The notes below the pieces were generated by a model. It did not search any database, was not told where the DNA came from, and saw only the letters and a program-made list of their open reading frames with translations. Positions 17,199 through 23,601 of a DNA stretch of 45,460 nt are shown here, piece after piece. Source of the DNA: a virus; the IMG/VR virus record IMGVR_UViG_3300020000_000028, positions 1 to 45,460 of that record; one strand, written 5' to 3'. The stretch's first letter is position 1, and each line of letters starts with the position of its first letter. A program made the translations under genes and the position numbers.

Positions 17199-17467
17199 GC
17201 TCTTTTCTTTGTCACCAATCTCATTCTACGTTCATGTGCCCCAGTTGCAGGATGCATTCTACGTACATGTACTCGTAGCCCCATTTCATTCTTAAATGAC
17301 TTTGGACATAACGTACATTTACCAGTAGCTTTAATTGGAAGCTCCTTTACATTCCCTGCAACAATCGATTTGATCGCCGCGATCTGGTCTTGTAATGTAC
17401 GAATTCCCATTTCCAGTCCCGGAATCATGAATTGTAACAGCTCGTTTGTGTTATAGTCGTTTTTCAT
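17195..17467 (-). CDS. C2H2 zinc-finger protein
   Basis: I take ATG 17467, which has GAGAGGG at a fitting distance and overlaps the previous gene; longer TTG or ATG starts leave no spacing. The 90-residue product has a helical N-terminal half (residues 10-40, likely oligomerising). A classical C2H2 finger follows: C51xxC54, twelve residues, H67, four residues, H72, with the canonical Phe58 and Leu64. The tail is basic (RRMRLVTKKRA). Classical fingers are rare in phages. It may bind DNA or act as a regulator. The finger is seen directly; the role is inferred. Confidence 0.72.
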   Translation of the reverse strand: MKNDYNTNELLQFMIPGLEMGIRTLQDQIAAIKSIVAGNVKELPIKATGKCTLCPKSFKNEMGLRVHVRRMHPATGAHERRMRLVTKKRA

Positions 17468-17624
17468 TGTCATCCCTCTCAACTATGATTTTGTAAATTG
17501 ATAAGCCCGGCTTTATTTGGCGTAATCTGTTTGCCTCCTCCCATGAATCAAAGTGTTCGTAATGCACAGCATTGAACATCGCATGGACGATATCTTCTGC
17601 CCAAATCCAAATTGTGTATTTCAT
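17451..17624 (-). CDS. Small protein, unknown (57 aa)
   Basis: ATG 17624 has GAGAGA upstream and gives 57 residues rich in aromatics (KYTIWIWAEDIVHAMFNAVH). Upstream GTG 17645 is less likely. Its end overlaps the start of the C2H2 gene by 17 bases. The pattern looks like a compact alpha/beta micro-domain. Not recognised. Confidence 0.6.
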   Translation of the reverse strand: MKYTIWIWAEDIVHAMFNAVHYEHFDSWEEANRLRQIKPGLSIYKIIVERDDNEKRL

Positions 17625-17667
17625 AGAAATCTCTCTACGATCCACCAGAGAATAATTCCCAAATTAA

Positions 17668-18456
17668 TTAAATCGCAGGCTTCAAAATTGCTTTTGCAAC
17701 TAGATCTTTCCATACGGGATAGAACTCCTTGTTTGTGATATCCACTTTGTTTCGTGGTAAATCATAGACTGATCTTGCGATGTTGCCGTGAAATTCAACG
17801 TAATGTTTTGTTCCATCATCATTCTTGGAGAAGCGATAGACTTCATCAAACATTCCAAGAACCGACTCCCCAAGATTAGGTGGTACTCCCGCAAGCATTT
17901 CTCCGACAACAATATTCTCTTGGTATTCAAGGAGATTTCCTGCTCTGTCTTTTTTGTCATCTTTTCCCCACTTGTCTTGTACCTGCGCTTCAATGATTAC
18001 GTGGCACGGTAACATTTTTAGGAAGTCAAATAAGTTGTAGATAGCTTGGTACGCAAAATTGTAATCTCCCGGTCCCGTAAGTTGCACGCCGCCTTTTTCA
18101 CGCCCGGCGCTAATAAGTCTTCGGCCATCATTAATTGCAATTCGAAGTAAAGATCCAATAGACGATAATTCAATTGTCTCATACGGTCTTTGTTTTGCAA
18201 CAAAGTAGAGGTTTTCAAGTGAAGTCATCTCCTTTTCAATCATTTCGATTGTTGTTTGTCTCGGCGGCCAAGGTTTCCAATCGTTTCCTTTTTTCTCCAG
18301 GAATTTGGCCCCAAGAAATCCTTTCCTTAAGTCAGCATCATAATTCTTTAACGGTTTTGGGAACGACGCCGCTGCTACTGACTTTCCACCTGAAGATCTC
18401 CCAATAAAGAGTCCAAAAAACTTTGAATCTGGTGTTACTTGATCCATTGCTGGCAT
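17668..18456 (-). CDS. Sak4-like RecA-fold ATPase (AAA_24 type), recombination
   Basis: The 262-residue protein has a Walker A loop G19RSSGGKS26 near its N-terminus. A strand YETIELSSIGSLL comes where Walker B is expected, and a HVIIEAQVQDKWGKDD stretch fits the sensor/ATPase core. This is the look of phage nucleotide-binding proteins of the AAA_24/Sak4 group, which resemble a minimal RecA and anneal or pair single-stranded DNA. GAAGGAAGG precedes the ATG. The DUF669-like and Cas4-like genes in the same operon complete a recombination set. Confidence 0.78.
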   Translation of the reverse strand: MPAMDQVTPDSKFFGLFIGRSSGGKSVAAASFPKPLKNYDADLRKGFLGAKFLEKKGNDWKPWPPRQTTIEMIEKEMTSLENLYFVAKQRPYETIELSSIGSLLRIAINDGRRLISAGREKGGVQLTGPGDYNFAYQAIYNLFDFLKMLPCHVIIEAQVQDKWGKDDKKDRAGNLLEYQENIVVGEMLAGVPPNLGESVLGMFDEVYRFSKNDDGTKHYVEFHGNIARSVYDLPRNKVDITNKEFYPVWKDLVAKAILKPAI

Positions 18457-18459
18457 TGG

Positions 18460-18714
18460 TTATGACCTTCCTTCTGTGAATGTGTGTAATTCTGTTTTAT
18501 CTGTAATCATCGGTTCAACTGCGCTTGCCAATTCTGCGTCTGTTTCTTTAAAGAAGATTAGGATGTCAATATCTAACCCCATTTCAATACCTCGAATTAG
18601 AATTGGATTTCCTTTTTCAAGACGAGAAACATTCCCTCTTGAAATTCCTAATCCAAGCAGCAATGGTGCTTCATTTGGTTGGTCTTGTCGTTGATCTGCA
18701 ATGAATTTTACCAT
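18460..18714 (-). CDS. Small protein, unknown (84 aa)
   Basis: The 84-residue protein starts in a TAATG overlap with the gene upstream. It contains GLGISRGNVSRLEKGNPILI, which faintly recalls an XRE-type helix-turn-helix recognition region, but the five-helix frame is not complete. The C-terminal part is acidic. A regulatory role is possible but unsupported. Confidence 0.6.
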   Translation of the reverse strand: MVKFIADQRQDQPNEAPLLLGLGISRGNVSRLEKGNPILIRGIEMGLDIDILIFFKETDAELASAVEPMITDKTELHTFTEGRS

Positions 18715-19148
18715 TATGTCCTCTCCACCTCAAATAGATTTTCTTGTTCTTCTTCTTCAAACAAATCAGGTTGTTCTGGCATTGGTTCTGGTTTCGGCTC
18801 TTCTAAAACAATTTCCATTTCAGGCGCAGGCAATGTATCTGCTGTGATGGTTGTTAATGACGGAGCATTGATTATGGCCTCCGCAAATTCCTCCGCCGCT
18901 GCTATTCGTTTTTGTCGCTTGTCACCAGAACAATTCGCACAAACCATGTTTTTTAAATGAAAGTGAATTTTAGGATTAATTGTAAACTCCTGTCCACACT
19001 TACATTTTGCCTTCTTTCCGGCTAACATGTCATGCTTATAGAATGACGAACAGCCGGGATGAACGCATTTATAGGTTCCGCCGTAGTGTTTGCTTTCCGG
19101 ATTTTTACGAAACCTTTCAAAAGTGTGTATGTGCTTTATTGCTGGCAT
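18714..19148 (-). CDS. Zinc-ribbon protein with acidic tail
   Basis: The 144-residue protein has six cysteines in ribbon-like order: C28 and C33, C49xC51, then C70xxC73. The first two groups sit in a YKCVHPGC...KAKCKCG arrangement. The last 45 residues are strongly acidic and Pro/Glu-rich (EEPKPEPMPEQPDLFEEEEQ). AAGGA precedes the ATG. It may bridge a nucleic acid or protein partner. No catalytic motif is seen. Confidence 0.7.
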   Translation of the reverse strand: MPAIKHIHTFERFRKNPESKHYGGTYKCVHPGCSSFYKHDMLAGKKAKCKCGQEFTINPKIHFHLKNMVCANCSGDKRQKRIAAAEEFAEAIINAPSLTTITADTLPAPEMEIVLEEPKPEPMPEQPDLFEEEEQENLFEVERT

Positions 19149-19159
19149 TGTGTTATTCC

Positions 19160-19378
19160 TTATAGGTATGGTGCAAAATCTCCTCTTGCAATTCCACGAG
19201 CAATTTGAGATTCAATCATCATTTCTAATGTCTTTCTCTCTTGCTCATCTAAATCACTTAAAGTTATGTTAAACTTCCTCATCATAAACCCAACACTTTC
19301 GATACGCATAGTTATATCTTCCATGCCATCGATTAACATCCAGCCTGAAACAATCTCTTCAAACCAAGGATGTGTCAT
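19160..19378 (-). CDS. Small helical protein, unknown (72 aa)
   Basis: The 72-residue protein overlaps its upstream neighbour by four bases (ATGA). It is largely helical in its second half (LSDLDEQERKTLEMMIESQI). No motif is recognised. Coupling on the upstream side and frame length support it. Confidence 0.6.
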   Translation of the reverse strand: MTHPWFEEIVSGWMLIDGMEDITMRIESVGFMMRKFNITLSDLDEQERKTLEMMIESQIARGIARGDFAPYL

Positions 19379-19584
19379 ACTGGTTCTACCGTCGCCGTTA
19401 CACGCATTAACTTTGCATGTGGCGCGTACTTTTTTACCTTTTCAATCTCAAATAAACTACCTTCATCATCAAACCATGTCGTCGCATGGCGGAAAGTTGA
19501 ATGAATTACATTCTTACCATTGCATTGAATGAAACCATCAACTCCGTCATCAAGGACTAAATATGTGTATGTTTCATTTTCCAT
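19375..19584 (-). CDS. Small protein, unknown (69 aa)
   Basis: The 69-residue protein begins MENETYTYLVLDDGVDGFIQ and has a mixed beta/alpha pattern with two conserved-looking aromatic pairs. It starts three bases after the preceding stop and overlaps the following ATG. Unknown function. Confidence 0.6.
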   Translation of the reverse strand: MENETYTYLVLDDGVDGFIQCNGKNVIHSTFRHATTWFDDEGSLFEIEKVKKYAPHAKLMRVTATVEPV

Positions 19585-19587
19585 TAT

Positions 19588-19758
19588 TCAATCTCCCAAA
19601 ATAATTTGTTTTGTTTGTTTCCAATCCATCTTTGCTAATTTTCTTGCTCGTTTATGTGCTTCTCGTTGTGAAAGAGATGGATCGTTCTTTTTTAGGTTCT
19701 TTGCTATAGAGACTATATGTAATCTAAAGAGCCGTGCCTCTTTTGTTTCACCTTGCAT
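19588..19758 (-). CDS. Small basic helical protein (56 aa)
   Basis: This 57-codon frame starts at ATG 19758, overlapping the upstream gene by 11 bases, and fills an otherwise empty gap. The product is basic and helical (SLSQREAHKRARKLAKMDWK) and could bind nucleic acid. Gene packing supports it. Unrecognised. Confidence 0.65.
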   Translation of the reverse strand: MQGETKEARLFRLHIVSIAKNLKKNDPSLSQREAHKRARKLAKMDWKQTKQIILGD

Positions 19759-19930
19759 TGGTATCATCCGTAAAGTATATTGGATACTTTTCTGATATTA
19801 CTTTTAGCACAGGCAAAAGAATCTCAAAGTTCTTCTGATCTGCACAAAAACAGGCCGTTGCGAAATTGCATACAAATGAGCCTCCGTAACGAATTGCATT
19901 ATTCAACCACAATCTTAGTTTTGGTGTCAT
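19748..19930 (-). CDS. Small protein, unknown (60 aa)
   Basis: ATG 19930 has a strong AGGGAGG ten bases upstream, so I prefer it to the GTG at 20038 that would give 96 residues without a site. The 60-residue product has an aromatic, Cys-containing middle (SFVCNFATACFCADQ). It overlaps the upstream frame by 32 bases. Unknown. Confidence 0.55.
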   Translation of the reverse strand: MTPKLRLWLNNAIRYGGSFVCNFATACFCADQKNFEILLPVLKVISEKYPIYFTDDTNAR

Positions 19931-20099
19931 TCCGAATAACCCTCCCTGCTTTGTATTGTTGTTCAAGATACCAAATTGCTTGTTGCCACGAACCAAGTTG
20001 AATTCGACATACCATTCCGTATCTTTGGTATGCAGCACAACTGTAGAATACTATCCAATAGCGACTTGAACGTCTACTTTTCAGAATTTGAGGTTTCAT
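19899..20099 (-). CDS. Small protein, unknown (66 aa)
   Basis: The ATG at 20099 overlaps the stop of the nuclease gene (ATGA), so it is translationally coupled. The product contains VCRIQLGSWQQAIWYLEQQY and a basic start. It competes with the longer GTG frame in the same stretch. Coupling and the strong site of the following gene inside it favour this frame. Confidence 0.55.
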   Translation of the reverse strand: MKPQILKSRRSSRYWIVFYSCAAYQRYGMVCRIQLGSWQQAIWYLEQQYKAGRVIRNDTKTKIVVE

Positions 20100-20998
20100 T
20101 CAATCTCCAATCCGATCTCATCAAAAGACCACGGCTCCCATGCTTTTCTTGGCATGTAGTTTAAACCAATTATTGCATTCCTTCGACCAATATCAAATTC
20201 AGAGCAAACATCGGTGAAGGGACACTTCTTTCCATAACCAATATCTGCACACGCGGGCTGAGGAAAGTCCTTGTCAACAAATCTCCCTTCCATTCGACTC
20301 GATGCAATCTTATAGAAGTAGTCAATTACCTTTTTCTTCCATCGTATCTGAAGCCAACGCTCCATGTAGTTCAACTTACGATCGAATGTATTTGGTTGGA
20401 CCTTCTGATGTAGTCTCACGTAATTATGCATGAACATATTCGTGTTGCTCACCAAAGTATAGTTGAGACACTGAACACTGTGCCCGAACAAAAAATAGCT
20501 CCGGCCCTGTGCTTTGTGGTCCCAAACTACATTATGTCCACTCATTACAGTTATCATGTCGATACGTCCTTCAAGTACAAAGTAGAACATATCGTTATCG
20601 ACAAGAACAACTGAAAATCCAACTTCTAATGCCGGCTTCTTTCCTTGTGGTGTATCGATTGTAGCAATCTCAATCTTGTCGTTCCGATACTTCATGCAGT
20701 ATTCCATGAAGCGCATTCCGAGTAATTTGTAGTCGTCGTCTTGTAAGTGTACTTGCTTCTTTAATTCATTCAACCCATTCACTGCAAAATTCATTGCTTC
20801 TGATGGTCCGAGTTTACCCCAAATACCATGATAGTATCTTTCGAGTAAACCATGCATTACCGTACCGCGATCCATTGCTACTTTATCTTCCCTTTTACGC
20901 GACAGATTTTGGACATACGCAAAATCGTGCGCCGTGGGGCATTTTAGTGCTAGGACCATTTGTGAGCTGTCAAGTCTTAATGTGAATTTACCGGGCAT
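20096..20998 (-). CDS. Cas4/AddB-like Fe-S PD-(D/E)XK nuclease
   Basis: The 300-residue protein has the RecB-type nuclease signature. GTVMHGLLERYY holds H49. E125, D147 (GRID) and D160HK162 form the metal site, and Q176xxxY180 is motif IV. Four cysteines (C20, C250, C259, C265) match the split arrangement that holds a 4Fe-4S cluster in Cas4, AddB and Dna2. The expected role is 5' or 3' end resection of DNA in phage recombination with the Sak4-like protein. The TAATG overlap with the upstream gene fixes the start. Confidence 0.85.
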   Translation of the reverse strand: MPGKFTLRLDSSQMVLALKCPTAHDFAYVQNLSRKREDKVAMDRGTVMHGLLERYYHGIWGKLGPSEAMNFAVNGLNELKKQVHLQDDDYKLLGMRFMEYCMKYRNDKIEIATIDTPQGKKPALEVGFSVVLVDNDMFYFVLEGRIDMITVMSGHNVVWDHKAQGRSYFLFGHSVQCLNYTLVSNTNMFMHNYVRLHQKVQPNTFDRKLNYMERWLQIRWKKKVIDYFYKIASSRMEGRFVDKDFPQPACADIGYGKKCPFTDVCSEFDIGRRNAIIGLNYMPRKAWEPWSFDEIGLEIE

Positions 20999-21231
20999 TA
21001 ATCCGTCCTCACTTCATAATAGTATTTCCATTTACTTGATTTAAATGTTCTGTCTTGTGCTAAATACTCTTCTCTTGTTGCCTCTCTCATAATCATGAAT
21101 CTTGTTTCTACTAATCTCCACTTTCCATTTGATAACTTTAACATTATTTCTCCAATTTCTCTTGGAATATACGAGCCAATAATAACAGATCCATGAATGT
21201 TCATGTAATCTTCAAGTGAGATTATGCTCAT
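20998..21231 (-). CDS. Small protein, unknown (77 aa)
   Basis: The 77-residue product (MSIISLEDYMNIHGSVIIGS...) overlaps neighbours by four bases and one base. It shows an alternating strand-helix pattern and a Lys/Arg/Tyr-rich end (SSKWKYYYEVRTD). No recognised family. Confidence 0.6.
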   Translation of the reverse strand: MSIISLEDYMNIHGSVIIGSYIPREIGEIMLKLSNGKWRLVETRFMIMREATREEYLAQDRTFKSSKWKYYYEVRTD

Positions 21232-21470
21232 AACGTCCTTACATTGTATTTTCGTTTGTGTTCTTCTAATTCATTGTGAATGTCTAACATTACTTGTAAA
21301 TCTTTTGCTGTAGGCTCTCTATCCTCATCAAAGAGATTCATGATGCAAATATAAAATGCATTTGCGCCAGCAAAGAAAGTCAGTCTTGTAGCTTCTAATT
21401 CTTTATCTGTCGCTCCACGTTTACGGAATTCTGACACTGATCTTTCAAATTCAATTTGTAGGTGTTTCAT
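21228..21470 (-). CDS. Small helical protein, unknown (80 aa)
   Basis: The 80-residue protein is mainly helical (ERSVSEFRKRGATDKELEAT) and could form a short coiled coil. It is coupled by four-base overlaps on both sides. Nothing more can be said. Confidence 0.6.
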   Translation of the reverse strand: MKHLQIEFERSVSEFRKRGATDKELEATRLTFFAGANAFYICIMNLFDEDREPTAKDLQVMLDIHNELEEHKRKYNVRTL

Positions 21471-21679
21471 AATTGTGGAACCTCCAAAAATTCGGACACA
21501 TTTTCCATTTTGCAGACTACTGCATACTTGTTAACTACAAGAACGTAATTCTGTCCTTCGTATTCAAAGTATGAGGTCTGACTGGCATATTTATAAATTG
21601 CTTGATGTACTATCTCACCTAACAAATCATAAACACAAATATGTATTTCGTGCCCTTGACGAATACCAATATGAAACAT
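21467..21679 (-). CDS. Small protein, unknown (70 aa)
   Basis: ATG 21679 shares a base with the preceding stop (TGATG); a GTG three bases earlier is an alternative. The product is beta-rich (HEIHICVYDLLGEIVHQAIY) and may be a small barrel-like domain. Unrecognised. Confidence 0.6.
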   Translation of the reverse strand: MFHIGIRQGHEIHICVYDLLGEIVHQAIYKYASQTSYFEYEGQNYVLVVNKYAVVCKMENVSEFLEVPQL

Positions 21680-21969
21680 CACTTGATATCCCCCATTGTG
21701 AATGGCTGAACTAAATTGTTACGCTTATTGTAGCAGCGTAAGCAATGTGTTTTATTGGCCGAAATTGTCGCGCCGCAGTCCTCACATTGTAGTGCGCTGT
21801 AATGTTTTCGTATCATGCGTTTTTTGTCCGCCGCAATCAATTCCTCTAATGGCTTGTTTTCAATTATTGCTTTATGAGCTAGCATCGCCATCCGACTTGG
21901 GAATTTTGATTCCCTCAGTCTCTCCTTTAATCTCTGTTGCGCTTTTTGTTTCTCTTGTGAGATTCCCAT
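21679..21969 (-). CDS. Zinc-ribbon small protein (96 aa)
   Basis: ATG 21969 follows AGGAGAG seven bases upstream. The N-terminal half is a basic helix (QKAQQRLKERLRESKFPSRM) and the C-terminal half has C62xxC65 and C76xxC79, a clear zinc ribbon. Its first 98 bases overlap the end of the upstream cysteine-rich gene in another frame. Confidence 0.68.
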   Translation of the reverse strand: MGISQEKQKAQQRLKERLRESKFPSRMAMLAHKAIIENKPLEELIAADKKRMIRKHYSALQCEDCGATISANKTHCLRCYNKRNNLVQPFTMGDIK

Positions 21970-22126
21970 ATTGTTTCTCTCCTAATCCATACATCATTCC
22001 TAATGGCCCTGGCTTACTCATGCCTGACATATGTTTTGCTTTGCATTCAGCAGAACACATTACTGAAAAACATATGTCACAAACATATTTCATTAATGCA
22101 GGTTTATCACACTCTTCGCATTTCAT
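21872..22126 (-). CDS. MYND/HIT-like zinc-finger protein
   Basis: ATG 22126 is coupled to the preceding stop (ATGA). The 84-residue product has C3xxC6, C16xxC19, C24, C28 and H32, the spacing of small MYND- or HIT-type fingers. The tail after residue 45 is polar and lies in the region that overlaps the next gene by 98 bases. Such fingers normally mediate protein contacts. The role here is unknown. Confidence 0.6.
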   Translation of the reverse strand: MKCEECDKPALMKYVCDICFSVMCSAECKAKHMSGMSKPGPLGMMYGLGEKQYGNLTRETKSATEIKGETEGIKIPKSDGDASS

Positions 22127-22278
22127 AATGGTCCCCATCCTGTCCACTGCATAATTAACTTACGCAGTATCATTTTGGCCACCCGCCGACGTGACATTCC
22201 GTAGCCACGCCCATGAATCCATATTTTAACAACGTCGTGAATTATTCCAGTCTTGAAATAGTATGGGTAACGGGTCAT
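22123..22278 (-). CDS. Small basic protein (51 aa)
   Basis: A 52-codon frame starts at ATG 22278, overlapping the upstream stop (AAATGA), and ends overlapping the next ATG. The product is strongly basic in its middle (WIHGRGYGMSRRRVAKMILR). Double coupling and complete filling of a gap support it. It may bind nucleic acid. Confidence 0.68.
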   Translation of the reverse strand: MTRYPYYFKTGIIHDVVKIWIHGRGYGMSRRRVAKMILRKLIMQWTGWGPL

Positions 22279-22553
22279 TTCGGTAGCTCCGGTGAATACA
22301 TTCGTTTTGCAATTTCGTATCCTTGAACTATAGAGCAGCGAATGATTGTACGTAATATTTTAATTGGATCTTCTCCAACTAATGTTAATACCATTGCCCA
22401 ACTAACAAGTCTTTCAAGCTGTTGTTTTGCCACTGGATTTTCATCAAGTTGTTTTAGAAGCTCTTTAACATTTATTGCTAATGTTCCTTCTAATGTTAGA
22501 TCTTCTTTACTTTTTGCCCCTAATTCAGTCATTACCTCTTCAAATGTTTTCAT
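22275..22553 (-). CDS. Small helical protein, unknown (92 aa)
   Basis: The 92-residue protein starts with GGAG ten bases upstream of ATG 22553. It has an N-terminal EEVMTELGAKSKEDLT segment and helical remainder. It overlaps its upstream neighbour by 14 bases. No family is recognised. Confidence 0.62.
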   Translation of the reverse strand: MKTFEEVMTELGAKSKEDLTLEGTLAINVKELLKQLDENPVAKQQLERLVSWAMVLTLVGEDPIKILRTIIRCSIVQGYEIAKRMYSPELPK

Positions 22554-22824
22554 TTCGTTTCTCCAATTTGAACATTTTCTCTAACTCCTGTGTTGTATTG
22601 TACTCTTCTTGATTCTTGACTATCATCAAACCTAAAACTACGCCATGAATGAAGTGCGGACACTGTGTTTGTGTTGCATCAATCAAAAATTGTTGTAGTT
22701 CTGGACATTGTGTTACGTGGGCGAAATTCATTACATGAAGATAAGGTGGTTGTGATCCTGCTATTGCCTCTTTTAATTCTTCCACTGACTTATCTATTGC
22801 TTCATGTGTGAATTTGTTTACCAT
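22540..22824 (-). CDS. Small protein, unknown (94 aa)
   Basis: The 94-residue product begins MVNKFTHEAIDKSVEELKEA and has a His/Cys-containing middle (HVTQCPELQQF, QTQCPHFIHG). The start follows GGAGTTTAGTTT. Metal binding is possible but not demonstrated. Confidence 0.6.
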   Translation of the reverse strand: MVNKFTHEAIDKSVEELKEAIAGSQPPYLHVMNFAHVTQCPELQQFLIDATQTQCPHFIHGVVLGLMIVKNQEEYNTTQELEKMFKLEKRNENI

Positions 22825-22827
22825 AAA

Positions 22828-22995
22828 CTAAACTCCTAACTCCCCAATCCATTCAAGTGGAATGCAAAGAAAATTAGCCAATGACTTATAATCTGGACAA
22901 TTAGATTCAGCAATTGCTTTTGCTGTTTCGTAATTATGGTGTCCAGAAATTGTATAATACGTTCCGTCACCCATTAATACGTACCAGCATTTCAT
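22828..22995 (-). CDS. Small protein, unknown (55 aa)
   Basis: ATG 22995 overlaps the previous stop (AAATGA). A slightly longer start at 23001 exists. The product (KCWYVLMGDGTYYTISGHHN...) is an alpha/beta mini-domain that fills the space between two genes completely. The C-terminus reads LCIPLEWIGELGV. Unknown. Confidence 0.65.
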   Translation of the reverse strand: MKCWYVLMGDGTYYTISGHHNYETAKAIAESNCPDYKSLANFLCIPLEWIGELGV

Positions 22996-23210
22996 TTCCA
23001 TGTCTTGAACTCCCTTCCTTCGATATATTCACCATAGATAATAAAGGATCGGTTTTCAACAGCAAGAATGAAATGTATACGTTTTCCGCCATGTTGCCTT
23101 ACTTGAGCGTTTGCTGCTTCCATAACGCCTTCAAGTAATAATCCAGTGCTTTTGGCAGAAGAATCTTTTGGTAATTCAAATTCGATTGTAACTTTTCCTG
23201 TCATTTCCAT
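22992..23210 (-). CDS. Small protein, unknown (72 aa)
   Basis: The 72-residue protein starts MEMTGKVTIEFELPKDS and alternates strands and helices like a small ferredoxin-like or KOW-sized fold. It overlaps the HExxH gene by 10 bases. Not recognised. Confidence 0.62.
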   Translation of the reverse strand: MEMTGKVTIEFELPKDSSAKSTGLLLEGVMEAANAQVRQHGGKRIHFILAVENRSFIIYGEYIEGREFKTWK

Positions 23211-23557
23211 AACGGTATCCCCTTAATTGTTTTATATTCTTTAACTGCTAAGTAAGCGTAATTGTTTGCTTCCCGCTCTAACTCTTCATGTCCGTGTAAT
23301 GCATTTGTAGTGTATTGAATGTGATGTATCAATTCATGGACTAGAGTATCAATGAAGTCTAAAACCGTATCGTGCGCCGTACTAATTCGTACCGTCCTAA
23401 ATACTGGATGATACAATCCGAATGCGCCGAGCATTTCTTGTTGCGGCAATAATGAAATTGAATCCAAATCGACCAGCATCCATGGATATTGGGCAGTCAC
23501 AAATTGGAGCGCCGCTTCAAATCCAGGGCAGTTAATTCCATTACGGTTGATTGTCAT
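23201..23557 (-). CDS. HExxH zinc-metallopeptidase-like protein
   Basis: I prefer ATG 23557, with GAGG eight bases upstream, over GTG 23584. The 118-residue protein has H74ELIH78 followed by GHEELEREANNYAYLA, where Glu94 or Glu96 could be the third zinc ligand. This is the minimal SprT/ImmA-like gluzincin arrangement. It could cleave a host or phage protein early in infection, for example a repressor or antitoxin. Motif is direct; substrate is unknown. Confidence 0.68.
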   Translation of the reverse strand: MTINRNGINCPGFEAALQFVTAQYPWMLVDLDSISLLPQQEMLGAFGLYHPVFRTVRISTAHDTVLDFIDTLVHELIHHIQYTTNALHGHEELEREANNYAYLAVKEYKTIKGIPLWK

Positions 23558-23601
23558 GTTTTGTCCTCGATTGTTTAATTCCACTCATTCATTGCTCAGG
23601 C

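Noticed and set aside
18460-18714. Repressor of the XRE type
   Set aside because: One segment resembles a recognition helix, but the full helix-turn-helix domain is not present.
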